A DNA stretch of 64,000 bases from Algoriphagus resistens (GCF_001442615.1 NZ_LMXN01000009.1:164154-228153); one strand, 5' to 3'; positions 54,704-63,902 are shown, numbered from the stretch's first letter. Notes: generated by a model from the letters alone, not told the origin. A program made the numbers and translations.

Positions 54704-56212
54704 ATGCGATTTATCGCCCTTATTACCTTATTATGTTTGTTGAATTTGACTGGGCTGATGGCCCAGTCAAATTTTGATTCCAGTTTGGTATCTATTCAGG
54801 CCAAAAATGAGCTGTTTCATTTTTCCCATACTCCTGTAAGCGGCTACTTTCAGCGGTATGATTTTGGGTTTAGCGGAGCCAATTACACCTCAGGAAAATA
54901 CGGAGAAGTCAAAAGCCCACAGCTTCCCCAGAAGCAGCAAGAATATCAGTTTTTCAGTCAGGGTAAAAGAACTTGGAATGACTGGATTTTGTCCGGGGCA
55001 TTTTCTTACACCAAGCAACTCCAGGATAGCATCGGGTGGAAGCAAGTGCGTGAGATTACCAGCAATCCTTATTATTTTGGAAACATCAAGCCGGGCAACT
55101 GGAACAATGACCTTTTTGATGCTCAGTTAGCTATCACCAGGCCGGTTTGGTCCAAACGCATTTTGGTCAGTGCCGGAGCAGACTATCAATTGGAAAATCT
55201 GGTGCGTACCAATGACCCCAGACCGACCATAGATTATTACAATCTGGAACTGAAAGGACAGATTTCTTTTCAGGTGTTGCCTGAGATTTTTGTCTATGGT
55301 CTGATCACCCGAGCCAATAGCTCCGAAAAAGGAGGAGTCAAAAACTACAACGCCTCCAATGACAGTTATGGCCAGGTCGAGTATAACCTCTTCACGCTGA
55401 TGGGATTTGGGAGTTATAATCTTCAGCAAAAAAGAAACTACAATCTGAATGGACAAGCTAACGGATTTGGTGGAGGTGTCATCGGGAAAAAGGGCGCTTT
55501 TCGTTTTTCCAACGAATTTCAACTGACCAATTCCACAGAAAACTTCATCCGTAAAAACAGTGACGGAGATGAGCAGATTGGAGAGTACTACCTTAGGGCT
55601 ATCCGCAATGATTTATTTATACACTATTCTTCCACTGATTATATGGTCCAGTTGATTTCAGGGATCAAACTGGATCAGGGGGATGATTACAATTTCCTGT
55701 TTCGGGGATTAAACTACGACTACCACCATAGCGCGATATCCACAGACTTGGTCTTTTCCAAGGAGTCCTTAGGGACCTGGGAATGGGGTGTGGGTGTAGA
55801 CTATTCCTCTTTGAGCAAACAGGATTACAATGCGTCGCACTACATCTCTTATGCGACGATCAAAGCGAGCGTGTATTCTCAAGTTGCTTGGAGGCTGAAG
55901 TCTGGTTGGCAACTCAGTCCGCAGCTAGAGCTTGGATTTCAAAAAGCGATGGACGAAGAAGTGAGCATTGGGGCCAATCAGGAAAATGATTTTACCCGCA
56001 TGGTTCTTTATCCAGACTATTATACCCAGCTGATTTCCAGTGCTGAGATTGATGCAAGGGTAGACTTCAGCAAAAAGTTTTCAAAATTCCGGATCAATCC
56101 ATTTTTGGGTATAAATCAAACCTTGGCAGTAGGGGAATTACCGACTTTCTGGGAAAGTGGGTCCAAAGATTTGTTTTCAAGTTTTCAATTAGGGGTTAAT
56201 TTTGTCCATTAA
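54704..56212 (+). CDS. DUF6850-type outer-membrane beta-barrel protein
   Basis: A 502-residue protein with signal peptide (ending LTGLMAQ) and alternating aromatic strands through to LFSSFQLGVNFVH, a C-terminal barrel signature. Segments FGFSGANYTSGKYGE and NPYYFGNIKPGNWNND fit the DUF6850 family, often encoded next to DUF4876 proteins. Function unknown; same operon. Confidence 0.75.
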   Translation: MRFIALITLLCLLNLTGLMAQSNFDSSLVSIQAKNELFHFSHTPVSGYFQRYDFGFSGANYTSGKYGEVKSPQLPQKQQEYQFFSQGKRTWNDWILSGAFSYTKQLQDSIGWKQVREITSNPYYFGNIKPGNWNNDLFDAQLAITRPVWSKRILVSAGADYQLENLVRTNDPRPTIDYYNLELKGQISFQVLPEIFVYGLITRANSSEKGGVKNYNASNDSYGQVEYNLFTLMGFGSYNLQQKRNYNLNGQANGFGGGVIGKKGAFRFSNEFQLTNSTENFIRKNSDGDEQIGEYYLRAIRNDLFIHYSSTDYMVQLISGIKLDQGDDYNFLFRGLNYDYHHSAISTDLVFSKESLGTWEWGVGVDYSSLSKQDYNASHYISYATIKASVYSQVAWRLKSGWQLSPQLELGFQKAMDEEVSIGANQENDFTRMVLYPDYYTQLISSAEIDARVDFSKKFSKFRINPFLGINQTLAVGELPTFWESGSKDLFSSFQLGVNFVH

Positions 56213-56227
56213 GAAGATAGTGATAAA

Positions 56228-57361
56228 ATGAAAAATGCAATTGTTTGGGGGCTTTCCAGTGGTTTGGTACTCTTCTGTGTCTCATGGGCCTATATAGGAA
56301 ATGGGGATCCCAAGACCATGCATGAGCTACGGAAGGTCTATGAGGGGCCCATAGAAAATTGGCCGAAACCACAATTGGACAGCGGGATAGCATTTCATGA
56401 ACTGGGTCTTTTGCCTGAAAATCCCTATAGAAGTGCAGACTCACTAAAGCCTGTGATTGAGTTGGGAAAAATGTTGTTTTTTGACCCGAAACTTTCTTCT
56501 TCCAACCAGATAAGTTGCGCTTCCTGTCATGATCCGGAGTTCAACTGGAGCAATGGCAGGTCTGTGGCAATCGGCCATGACCAGCAACAGGGAAAAAGGA
56601 ATGCCATGTCACTGGAGAATTCATGGATGCACAAGGAATTGTTTTGGGATGGACGTGCAGCTTCATTGGAGGAGCAGGCTTCCATGCCAATCAGCGATCC
56701 TATAGAAATGCATAGTAACATCCAGGATGTAGTTAATAAAATTGCTTCCATAAAGTCCTATCATCCTCTATTTGAAAATGCATTTCCGGGGCAGCCTATT
56801 GATCATAAACATATTACTTCTGCTATAGCCTTTTTTCAACGATCACTTGTCAGTAGAAAAAGCGATTTTGACTATTTTTTAGAGGGAAAGCATGAGCGGA
56901 TGAGTGATCAGCAAATCCGTGGGCTTCATCTTTTCCGTACTAAGGCTCGCTGTATGAATTGCCATAATGGTCCCAATTTCACAGATGAGGAATTTCATAA
57001 CCTGGGACTGCACTATTATGGAAGAAAGCTGGAAGATCTCGGAAGGTATAACATCACACATGCCCCGGAAGATATAGGGAAGTTTCGTACACCATCTCTG
57101 AGAAATGTAATGGAAACAGCACCGTGGATGCATAATGGTATATTCGACAATATGGATGGCATCCTGAATATGTATGACGCAGGTATGGCGCGTCCTAAGC
57201 CCAGACCGGGATTGGAGAATGATCCCAATTTCCCGGTGACTTCCGACCTACTCATCAAACTTGATTTGTCCCAGGCTGAGAAAGAAGATATCATTGCTTT
57301 CTTGGAATCCATATCTGCAAAATCCTTTAGAATGTCCAGGCCGGAAGTGCCCAGAGATTAG
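56228..57361 (+). CDS. Di-heme cytochrome c peroxidase (MauG/CcpA type)
   Basis: A 377-residue exported protein with two c-heme sites: CASCHDPEFNW near residue 98 and CMNCHNGPNF near 240. Between them lie the family blocks LFWDGRA and QASMPISDPIEM. The N-terminal helix acts as signal or anchor. It closes the TonB/DUF4876/DUF6850 operon. It either removes peroxide or oxidises a substrate handled by the receptor. No terminator hairpin with T-run follows closely. Confidence 0.9.
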   Translation: MKNAIVWGLSSGLVLFCVSWAYIGNGDPKTMHELRKVYEGPIENWPKPQLDSGIAFHELGLLPENPYRSADSLKPVIELGKMLFFDPKLSSSNQISCASCHDPEFNWSNGRSVAIGHDQQQGKRNAMSLENSWMHKELFWDGRAASLEEQASMPISDPIEMHSNIQDVVNKIASIKSYHPLFENAFPGQPIDHKHITSAIAFFQRSLVSRKSDFDYFLEGKHERMSDQQIRGLHLFRTKARCMNCHNGPNFTDEEFHNLGLHYYGRKLEDLGRYNITHAPEDIGKFRTPSLRNVMETAPWMHNGIFDNMDGILNMYDAGMARPKPRPGLENDPNFPVTSDLLIKLDLSQAEKEDIIAFLESISAKSFRMSRPEVPRD

Positions 57362-57504
57362 ACTATCAAACTATATTTTCAAATCACCGTAAATTAATTA
57401 GTAAAATAATTTTAAAGTCAAAACCACATGAAATCCTAAGGGCCTCCGACAGGCATGATCCCGTACTTACGGGAACACACTGAAATGGTTATTCCTCGTG
57501 CGAG

Positions 57505-57541
57505 GTTCCATGTGGCCTTTAAAAGATAAATTATAATCATA
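57505..57541 (+). promoter_or_regulatory. CCATGTGG leader motif, copy 2
   Basis: GGTTCCATGTGGCCTTTAAA, then AAATTATAA, ends at the ATG of the LptA-like gene. It nearly matches the sequence before the GNAT gene near 14865. Upstream, ACCACATG at 57426 forms an inverted partner about 80 bases away, giving a possible long hairpin. Confidence 0.45.
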
Positions 57542-57886
57542 TGAAAAAAACTCCTATTTTCCTTCGCAATTATACTAGGCTTAAGTTCCTTTATTACCTT
57601 TTCCAACACTGAAGATCAATTAAAGGTAATCCATGCAGATGAATTGAAATATGACTCCCACGATAAATTGGATGTCTTTACAGGAAATGTACATCTGAGA
57701 ACTGAGCGACTTGAAGTAATAAATGCTGAGAAAGCTATTTATAATCGAGAATCAAGGGAATTGATAATAACGGGAATAGACAAACTCAGCTTTAAGGGGG
57801 GACTTAAAAAAATCCCTGGTGCCGATAATAGAATCATACGGTACAAGTTGGGAGAAAGTATGGCTTACTTAGACAGTATTAGGTAA
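57541..57886 (+). pseudogene. LptA/OstA-like gene with a frameshift in an A7 run
   Basis: The open frame encodes an OstA-like beta-jellyroll (VIHADELKYDSHDKLDVFTG, NVHLRTERLEVINAEKAIY), a fold used by LptA to carry lipopolysaccharide. The only good start, ATG at 57541, is followed by seven A and leads into the wrong frame. With six A it would give MKKLLFSFAIILGLSSFITF, a perfect signal peptide. Either a sequencing slip, a real mutation or slippage-controlled expression. About 114 residues if corrected. Confidence 0.65.
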
Positions 57887-57961
57887 TAAGGTCTGGCATT
57901 TGGATCAGCCACTTTATGATTGCTTCTATCTGACTCGTGCCGAGCATCGGAATTGACCCCT

Positions 57962-58292
57962 TTAGGATAGATTTTCGGTGACAATCCAGAAAAATTGACC
58001 CCTCTGATCGACGGTTTTGGTTTTTTAGCGGACATCTTCGGTAACCACTAACCATAATCCCATGGCTGAAAATCCTGATCCCATAATTCCGATATAGCAA
58101 ACGACACTACTTCATAGATAGTGAAAGCAGTCAATCCAATCACCCCCATCACAGATATGGAACAGGATCATGTGTCTCCCTTTTTATTTTCATCTGCAAA
58201 ATGTCACGGAAGGATGCAGATAATTCTGTTGAATAACCAAAAAACACCGCTATTCCTTCACATTTCCTCTCATTTTCCCAAAAAATACCCTA
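57962..58292 (+). repeat. Long repeat B, copy 1
   Basis: Shares with copy 3 the blocks GGATAGATTTTCGG, TTGGTTTTTTAGCGGA and GGCTGAAAATCCT, and with copies 2 and 3 ATCTGCAAAATG, GCAGATAATTC and CACATTTCCTC. No coding frame survives in all copies. Downstream text to about 58540 (GATGAGGTAGAATAGCCAAC, ATCCGGGCTT) also matches the tail of copy 2. Confidence 0.8.
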
Positions 58293-58306
58293 GGACCGAG
58301 CGTTAG

Positions 58307-58329
58307 AAAACAGTCCGGTGGACTGTTTT
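58307..58329. repeat. Perfect 10-bp-stem hairpin
   Basis: AAAACAGTCC-GGT-GGACTGTTTT, with no T-run after it on the plus strand. It replaces the CTGTACAGGG palindrome found at the same place in repeat copy 2. Confidence 0.85.
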
Positions 58330-58610
58330 AGTGAGGGGCCAGGCTGCGGGCTGGGATGGTATCATTTTTTTACTTTTATTGCGTAAGCCTTTTAGTTACT
58401 GAAAGCTATCATTTACCGCTGACTAACGCCTTCTCCTAAAGAGCCTGTCCCGAGAACGGAGAGAATCGGGAAGGAGGTTGGGATGAGGTAGAATAGCCAA
58501 CTTTTATCACCCATCCGGGCTTTAATCCGGAAACCTTCAAACTCCTTTTGACACTGATATCGGGAGATGGGATGAGGTAGTTTATTAACTTGCTCTCAGC
58601 ATAACCTCGT

Positions 58611-58645
58611 AGACCTGTGGACAAGACGATATAGACATAATAGGC
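58611..58645 (+). repeat. Cassette-upstream repeat A, partial copy 3
   Basis: About 33 bases (ACCTGTGGACAAGACGATAT and following AGACATAATAGG) match the right end of repeat A copy 2. As with the other copies an orphan gene starts about 40-50 bases later. Confidence 0.6.
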
Positions 58646-58682
58646 TTGAAGGAATGCTAAATCATAAGTGAGGGGCGCAAAC

Positions 58683-58916
58683 ATGGAGTGGAAACATTTA
58701 ACGACGGTGGTTGACGGAAATGGGTTTAGTATTGATGGACTAAACATATGGGATTATGATTGGAAAGCGACAGGAGAAAAAATAAATGTCAAAGATCCAC
58801 TATACGGGCAAGAATACACAATGGACATATATGAGATTGCAAATGAAAATGTAATAGTAAGATTTGCTGCAGGTGAGTTTTCTAATTGCATTTGGGGAAT
58901 TTACGTGAAGGATTAA
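58683..58916 (+). CDS. Hypothetical protein, 77 residues
   Basis: Small soluble protein beginning MEWKHLTTVVDGNGFSIDG, no recognised family. Tryptophan-rich and beta-predicted (GLNIWDYDWK, ENVIVRFAAGEF), in the style of small immunity proteins, but this is only a resemblance. Start chosen at the ATG five codons inside the open frame; the next gene follows after 14 bases. Confidence 0.5.
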   Translation: MEWKHLTTVVDGNGFSIDGLNIWDYDWKATGEKINVKDPLYGQEYTMDIYEIANENVIVRFAAGEFSNCIWGIYVKD

Positions 58917-58930
58917 AATTTTAGATTGTT

Positions 58931-59158
58931 ATGACTAATATTGATAACAATTTTATAGCTGAAATTCTCAAGAATCTTAGGAAAAGGCTTGGGAGAAAAT
59001 TACTTCCATCAGAAATTGAAGTTTTTAGCTGCCGAAGATCTTACGTAGCATATGAAATGATTCTTGATTATCTAAATGATGAATCCAAGCCGAAGACTGA
59101 AATATTGGATTATGTTGAAAGTATTATAACTGAATACAAAACCGCCAACAAAATCTAA
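58931..59158 (+). CDS. Hypothetical protein, 75 residues
   Basis: Helical protein (MTNIDNNFIAEILKNLRKRL, EIEVFSCRRSYVAYEMILDY) with no recognised family. Only 14 bases after the preceding small gene, so the two may be a pair expressed together. Confidence 0.5.
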   Translation: MTNIDNNFIAEILKNLRKRLGRKLLPSEIEVFSCRRSYVAYEMILDYLNDESKPKTEILDYVESIITEYKTANKI

Positions 59159-59207
59159 ATTTCACTAAAACGCAGTTTAAACAGAATGTTTGGCTTGATT
59201 AAAAAAA

Positions 59208-59600
59208 ATGAAATACAAAATACTGATTATTAGCTTACTCTCATTTACAAGCTGTATGAATGCTGACAAATATGTTTTATCAGCAACGGATCAGGCAAAC
59301 AATTTTATTCAGAAAATAGATAGCGGTGATTTTTCATTAATTACTGAGGAAATTGACTCAACTGGAATAGTAAAATCTGCTTTTATCCAAATGAAAAATA
59401 TAAACTACGCCAAATCTGAACTACTTGGTCACAAGGTCACACATTACGTCAAAAAATATAGTGAAATCAAAATAGTCTATGAGAAGGATTTGAAATGCAA
59501 GAAGGTGTTGATTTTGTTTTATTTTGACGTAACTACGAATCTTCAGCCAAAATTAATTGAGATTCAAGATTTTGAGAAGAGAGACGATTTAATAAATTAA
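59208..59600 (+). CDS. Hypothetical lipoprotein, 130 residues
   Basis: Signal with lipobox SLLSFTSCM, so anchored in the membrane with Cys16 lipidated. The body (NFIQKIDSGDFSLITEEI, KIVYEKDLKCKKVLILFYF) has no recognised family but recalls DUF4019/NTF2-like small secreted proteins. Eight bases before the next exported protein gene, likely co-transcribed. Confidence 0.55.
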   Translation: MKYKILIISLLSFTSCMNADKYVLSATDQANNFIQKIDSGDFSLITEEIDSTGIVKSAFIQMKNINYAKSELLGHKVTHYVKKYSEIKIVYEKDLKCKKVLILFYFDVTTNLQPKLIEIQDFEKRDDLIN

Positions 59601-59608
59601 ATGAACAC

Positions 59609-60652
59609 ATGAAACCAAAAATCACATTTATTGCTACCTGTTTAATATTTATAGGGTATTCTTCATTCGCTCAAACACACTTTTTTACACTGAAGGACGA
59701 GCAGATTGATCTCTCAGGAAAAACTTTCAACGTAACAAAAGTGATTGATAAAAGGGAGGATAAAACCACCATAGGATGGACTCAAAAAGGAATGGCAAAT
59801 ATCAAGGTTAATGCAAATTTCTCTGAACCACTTGAACAGGAGCTGATTAGCTTTCTTAATTCTAATCCGAGCTCAGGTGACATCAATGTCCAACTGATTA
59901 TAAAGTCTTTAAATATCTCGGAAAAGACAGGGTTTACAAAGGAAACAGGGTTTTGTAATCTTTCGATTGATTTTTTGATCGAAAAAGAATCCCAATTATA
60001 CAGAATTTTACAGACCGATTTGACAACGGAAATTACCGGCGGTGACGTCACTAAGAAACAAACATCAAATATTGCTAATGCATTTAAAATGAGCTTTGAA
60101 AAGCTCGCAACGCTTGATCTGTCTAATACAGGTAATTTAGTAGCGATATCATCTGATTTATGGACAGAAAAAGTCCAGGATTCCTCCAGATATAATTTTC
60201 CGATTTTCATCGAAGAGATCAAAACGGGTATTTACGATGACTATGATGCGTTAAAAAACAATTCTCCATCGAATACGGAAGATTTCTATTTAGAGCAGAA
60301 AGAAAGAACTGGCGATCCGTGGAAAGGGTCATTTGAAATAATTCCAAAATTCCATGGCTCAGATCAAAAAGTTAAAAAAGTATGGGCAATTGCCATAGAT
60401 GGCAAGGCGTATGTTTATCACCAAAGAGAGTTTTTTCCCTTGACCATTGAGAATTACAAGCTTTATTTCCATGGATATGGAATTCCCAGTGGGCATAGCG
60501 CATCCACAGGTGCAATTATCGGTGGGTTGATTGGAACCGGAATTGCCGCAGGTATCGAAAGCTCTAACTCTAAAAAACAGAAAGTCAAATATCATCTTGA
60601 TCCAAATACAGGTGAGATCATAGAAACAACGCTAGAAAGTGTAGCAAATTAA
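59609..60652 (+). CDS. Exported hypothetical protein, 347 residues
   Basis: Signal peptide (ending GYSSFAQ). The first half (FNVTKVIDKREDKTTIGW, ELISFLNSNPSSGDINVQL) resembles lipoprotein domains of the penicillin-binding activator or curli-accessory type, but weakly. The C-terminal part has a glycine-zipper segment GAIIGGLIGTGIAAGIE that could enter a membrane. Unknown function; paired with the lipoprotein upstream. Confidence 0.55.
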   Translation: MKPKITFIATCLIFIGYSSFAQTHFFTLKDEQIDLSGKTFNVTKVIDKREDKTTIGWTQKGMANIKVNANFSEPLEQELISFLNSNPSSGDINVQLIIKSLNISEKTGFTKETGFCNLSIDFLIEKESQLYRILQTDLTTEITGGDVTKKQTSNIANAFKMSFEKLATLDLSNTGNLVAISSDLWTEKVQDSSRYNFPIFIEEIKTGIYDDYDALKNNSPSNTEDFYLEQKERTGDPWKGSFEIIPKFHGSDQKVKKVWAIAIDGKAYVYHQREFFPLTIENYKLYFHGYGIPSGHSASTGAIIGGLIGTGIAAGIESSNSKKQKVKYHLDPNTGEIIETTLESVAN

Positions 60653-60756
60653 AATGCTAGCTAAAATAGCGTGAAAAAAGAGAGGTTAGAGTCACAGAGA
60701 GGTTTAGAATGATCTGCTGTTTCTGACCCAAAAGAAAGTGGAGACGTAGCATGGAC

Positions 60757-61125
60757 TATATAGAATAATCGATACTGCTTCATAGCTAGAAGGGAAGCCA
60801 AATCAATCACCCGAATTCCAGATCTTCAACAGGATCATTTTACTCCCTTTCTGTTTTTATCTGCAAAATGGCACAGAGCGATGCAGATAATTCCGCTGAC
60901 AGACTGAAAAACACCGCAATTCCCTCACATTTCCTCCCATTTCCCCAAAAAATACCCTGTACAGGGTATGTGCTGGTATCATTTTATTCCTTTTATTGCA
61001 TAAGTCTTTTAGTTATTGAAAACAACCAACCTACTTTTTACTCTTTAGCCCATTTGGAGCAGAGCCATGCCCCCTCTCCTAAAGGAGAGGGGGGGTGAGG
61101 TAGAACAGCCAACTTTTAGCGCCAA
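60757..61125 (+). repeat. Long repeat B, copy 2
   Basis: Shares with copy 3 a long right part including GGGTATGTGCTGGTATCATT, GAAAACAACCAACCTACTT and CATTTGGAGCAGAGCCATGC. It lies between the 347-residue exported protein gene and the next orphan gene pair. Confidence 0.85.
61070..61093. repeat. REP-like hairpin
   Basis: CCCCCTCTCCT-AA-AGGAGAGGGGG, a perfect 11-bp stem inside repeat B copy 2, followed by GGTGAGGTAG. The same position is degenerate in copies 1 and 3. Confidence 0.85.
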
Positions 61126-61255
61126 TCCGGGCTTAAATCTGGAACCCATTTAATTCTGAATCTGATAGTAAAATGATAGCTGAGCCGCATAAAAAGTATT
61201 CGTGCTCATATCTTCATATTATAAATATTTATGTAAAATTTAAAACATACCATAT

Positions 61256-61801
61256 ATGAACGAATTTGAATTAATGACAAAACTTTTAAGTCTTGAACAG
61301 GCACATCATACTCTTTCACTTCATATAGATGTTTGGAAAGGGGAAAAGGAAGTTGAAGATTTAGACCTAAAATTAATAGAGGTTGAAGAGGAAATGAAAA
61401 TTATAGAAAAAGAGCTCATTGAAATTGAGAGCAAAACATACAGTAAAAAGGCAAAACAGGGAATGATTAATCAACTGAATGCATATATTTCTGGTATAAC
61501 AAAGGGTAAGCCTCATTTGAAACTTTCTAGAAATCAAGGGCTTATTATCGAGAATTACTTGTTCTCAATAATTTTAAATGATTTAAAATATCAAGTTTCA
61601 AGTGATTCAGCTGTCTTAAGAATTCCTGCCAATTTACATTTCACTTATTCTGTGTCAAACTCAGTGGAGATTAGTGACCTTACAGATTTCTTATTAAGAG
61701 AAATTGAAATTATTAAAAATATCCAAGATCCAAACTATATAAAACTGCGAGAATTTTGTGATGGATTTATGGATCGATTGCTAATTAGATTTATAGGCTA
61801 A
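61256..61801 (+). CDS. Coiled-coil hypothetical protein, 181 residues
   Basis: Acidic helical N-terminal half (EVEDLDLKLIEVEEEMKIIE, KELIEIESKTYSKKAK) forms a coiled coil; the C-terminal half is mixed. No signal peptide, no recognised family. Strongly A+T-rich. Confidence 0.55.
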   Translation: MNEFELMTKLLSLEQAHHTLSLHIDVWKGEKEVEDLDLKLIEVEEEMKIIEKELIEIESKTYSKKAKQGMINQLNAYISGITKGKPHLKLSRNQGLIIENYLFSIILNDLKYQVSSDSAVLRIPANLHFTYSVSNSVEISDLTDFLLREIEIIKNIQDPNYIKLREFCDGFMDRLLIRFIG

Positions 61802-61891
61802 AATCACTTTATTAAGAGAACTGAAAGTTTACTGATATATGCAAAAAGTATTACTCATAGGGAAAGTAAATAATAGTTAGTAATTTATAAG

Positions 61892-62335
61892 ATGGACAAG
61901 CATGAAATAGAAATAGCTGAAAGGGTTTATCAAAAAATTAAATCAAGAGAAGGGTTGCCTGATGTAATGATAGCTCAAGAGATACTTACCAAAGAGGAAA
62001 AAAACGATTCCATTGTAATAAAAAAGGTAAAAAAAATAACTGATATATTAATAAATGCAGGGTTGCTCTCTCAAAGGGCAAATAGAACTGGCTACTTTAT
62101 TTATCCTTCCACATATTCTGCAAACTTCGATTCCTTTAAGGATTTTTTGAATTACCAACTAGAATCGAAAGCTGAGAAAGAAAAGGAAAAAGCGCGGTTG
62201 GAGAAAAAACATGATTTGGAAATTGAAAATCTCGAGCTTCAAATTCTGCATCAGAAGCAATGGTTTTGGAAAGTGATAGTTACTGCCATTGTTGTAGAAT
62301 TGATTCAATTCTATTTTTTATTTTTCAAAGATTAA
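61892..62335 (+). CDS. Tail-anchored coiled-coil protein, 147 residues
   Basis: The N-terminal part resembles a winged helix (EIEIAERVYQKIKSREG, VKKITDILINAGLLSQR, TGYFIYPS). A charged coiled coil (residues about 90-118) and a single C-terminal membrane helix (WFWKVIVTAIVVELIQFYF) follow. Such a layout, a sensor on a membrane tail, is seen in some phage-defence and signalling proteins, but no family is recognised. Confidence 0.55.
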   Translation: MDKHEIEIAERVYQKIKSREGLPDVMIAQEILTKEEKNDSIVIKKVKKITDILINAGLLSQRANRTGYFIYPSTYSANFDSFKDFLNYQLESKAEKEKEKARLEKKHDLEIENLELQILHQKQWFWKVIVTAIVVELIQFYFLFFKD

Positions 62336-62414
62336 AATATGATCAGCTGGAATGAACTTATTGACAGCCTAAAACAGTCTAGATTCACCTCACATTTAGG
62401 TTCATCTTGGTCCT

Positions 62415-62900
62415 TCTAGGATAGATTTTCGGCGATATTTCTGAGCATATTTCTCGCTCTAATAGATTGTTTGGTTTTTTAGCGGAAATGTTCGATAGTG
62501 CTAACTATAATCCCACGGCTGAAAATCCTAAACAGATAAGCCAGATAAAGTAAACGAAACCATTTCACAGTTAGAGAACGGAATCCAAGCCAATCACCTG
62601 CTCATAGATCTGAAGCAGGATCATGTGACTCACTTTCTATTTTCATCTGCAAAATGTCACAGAAGGACGCAGATAATTCTGTTGACCACCTGGAATACTC
62701 CGCAATTCCCTCACATTTCCTCCCATTTTCCCAAAAAATACCCAGTACAGGGTATGTGCTGGTATCATTTTTTTCCGTTTCTTGCTCGAGCCTTTTAATT
62801 ATTGAAAACAACCAACCTACTTCTTACTCTTTAGTCCATTTGGAGCAGAGCCATGCGCCTCCTCTTTCAGGAGAGCCTGTCCCGATGCGAAGCGTATCGT
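62415..62900 (+). repeat. Long repeat B, copy 3
   Basis: The most complete copy: it carries both the left part shared with copy 1 (GGATAGATTTTCGGCGAT onward) and the right part shared with copy 2 (to CATTTGGAGCAGAGCCATGC). It starts about 80 bases after the tail-anchored protein gene. Confidence 0.85.
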
Positions 62901-62922
62901 GAAGGATGGGAGGAGGTAGGAA

Positions 62923-62975
62923 AACCAATTACAAATTGATTAGAATATTAGGGTGGAATTACAATTTCTACCCTG
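62923..62975 (+). repeat. REP-like repeat C, copy 1
   Basis: AACCAATTACAAATTG followed by AGGGTGGAATTACAA and a complementary ACCC block; two short hairpins in a row. About 43 of 53 bases match copy 2. Confidence 0.75.
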
Positions 62976-63045
62976 TAGAAACGAGGTACTGACTATGCCG
63001 AGAGCAGTTATTAGATAAAAACGAGTTTTGGCCAAAATTAATATA

Positions 63046-63798
63046 ATGTCTGAAAAACCGGAAACAGAAAGGATTTTGTGCGTAGGGGCAAACTATACCA
63101 AAGTTTGTCCTATTTTGGCAACTCACGATACCTTCGAACAAGCTCATTATCATTTGCACCAGTGCATTTTAAACTATCATAATCCTTCCCAATTTCGATT
63201 TAATCTTAATTCATTTATTCAATCGTTAAGAAACATAACTTTTGCATTACAATCAGAAAAAAGAAAAATCCCTGATTTTGATGTTTGGTACAGCAAAAAA
63301 CAAGAGCAGCTAAAAGAAAATGACCTACTTAAGAAATTTGTAGAGGGAAGAAATGTTGTTGTAAAGCAAGGAATGCTTGAAAGTAAAAGTAAAGTTTCTT
63401 CTGGATTATTTAAATTTAGAAAAGAAAAGGCATGTGTAATAATGGACATCCCTCCATTTACTGAAAGTAAAAACGTGCTCGAACTTGCAAAGAAAATTTG
63501 GATACCAGGTTTCGTTGCTCCTGAGCATATATTTATAGGAGAGGAAATAGGTATCAAAAGAGAATGGGTAATAGAATCTATCTCAGAAAAAGAAATAATT
63601 AGTGAATGCAACTCAGCTTGGATTGCATTAGGCAATTTAGTAGGTGAAGCTCATAATAAAATTTGCGTTGACTTCGAGTTTTCGGATTATTGCCATCATA
63701 AGTATGAAGAGTATCAAATAATGACAGAAACAGACTTAGACCCTAATCTTATTTATAAATGGGGCTGGGAGGAAAAGAAAAGAAAAAGGAAAAAATAA
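63046..63798 (+). CDS. Hypothetical protein, 250 residues
   Basis: Soluble protein beginning MSEKPETERILCVGANYTK, no recognised family. The N-terminal 60 residues carry HDTFEQAHYHLHQCILNYHN, which is His-rich, and the C-terminus is highly basic (EEKKRKRKK). It lies alone between two copies of repeat C, like a gene cassette. An in-frame TTG six codons upstream is an alternative start. Confidence 0.55.
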   Translation: MSEKPETERILCVGANYTKVCPILATHDTFEQAHYHLHQCILNYHNPSQFRFNLNSFIQSLRNITFALQSEKRKIPDFDVWYSKKQEQLKENDLLKKFVEGRNVVVKQGMLESKSKVSSGLFKFRKEKACVIMDIPPFTESKNVLELAKKIWIPGFVAPEHIFIGEEIGIKREWVIESISEKEIISECNSAWIALGNLVGEAHNKICVDFEFSDYCHHKYEEYQIMTETDLDPNLIYKWGWEEKKRKRKK

Positions 63799-63902
63799 CT
63801 TTGTCCAATAAAGTTTTTTGAGTCTGCACGTAAAACAGTGAAAATTGCAGTTACTCTGACTTGTGGGGTGCTCATGGGATTGAGTGCAGTCTTTAATATT
63901 AT

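Noticed and set aside
60868..61098. Open frames starting MAQSDADNS and MSQKDADNS within repeat B copies 2 and 3
   Set aside because: Copy 1 has stops in the same frame and the frames run through hairpin repeats; more likely a non-coding repeat that happens to be open.
57962..62900. Repeat B as a retron or reverse-transcriptase-associated RNA
   Set aside because: No reverse transcriptase gene lies anywhere in the window, and the copies are mosaic rather than a fixed msr/msd unit.
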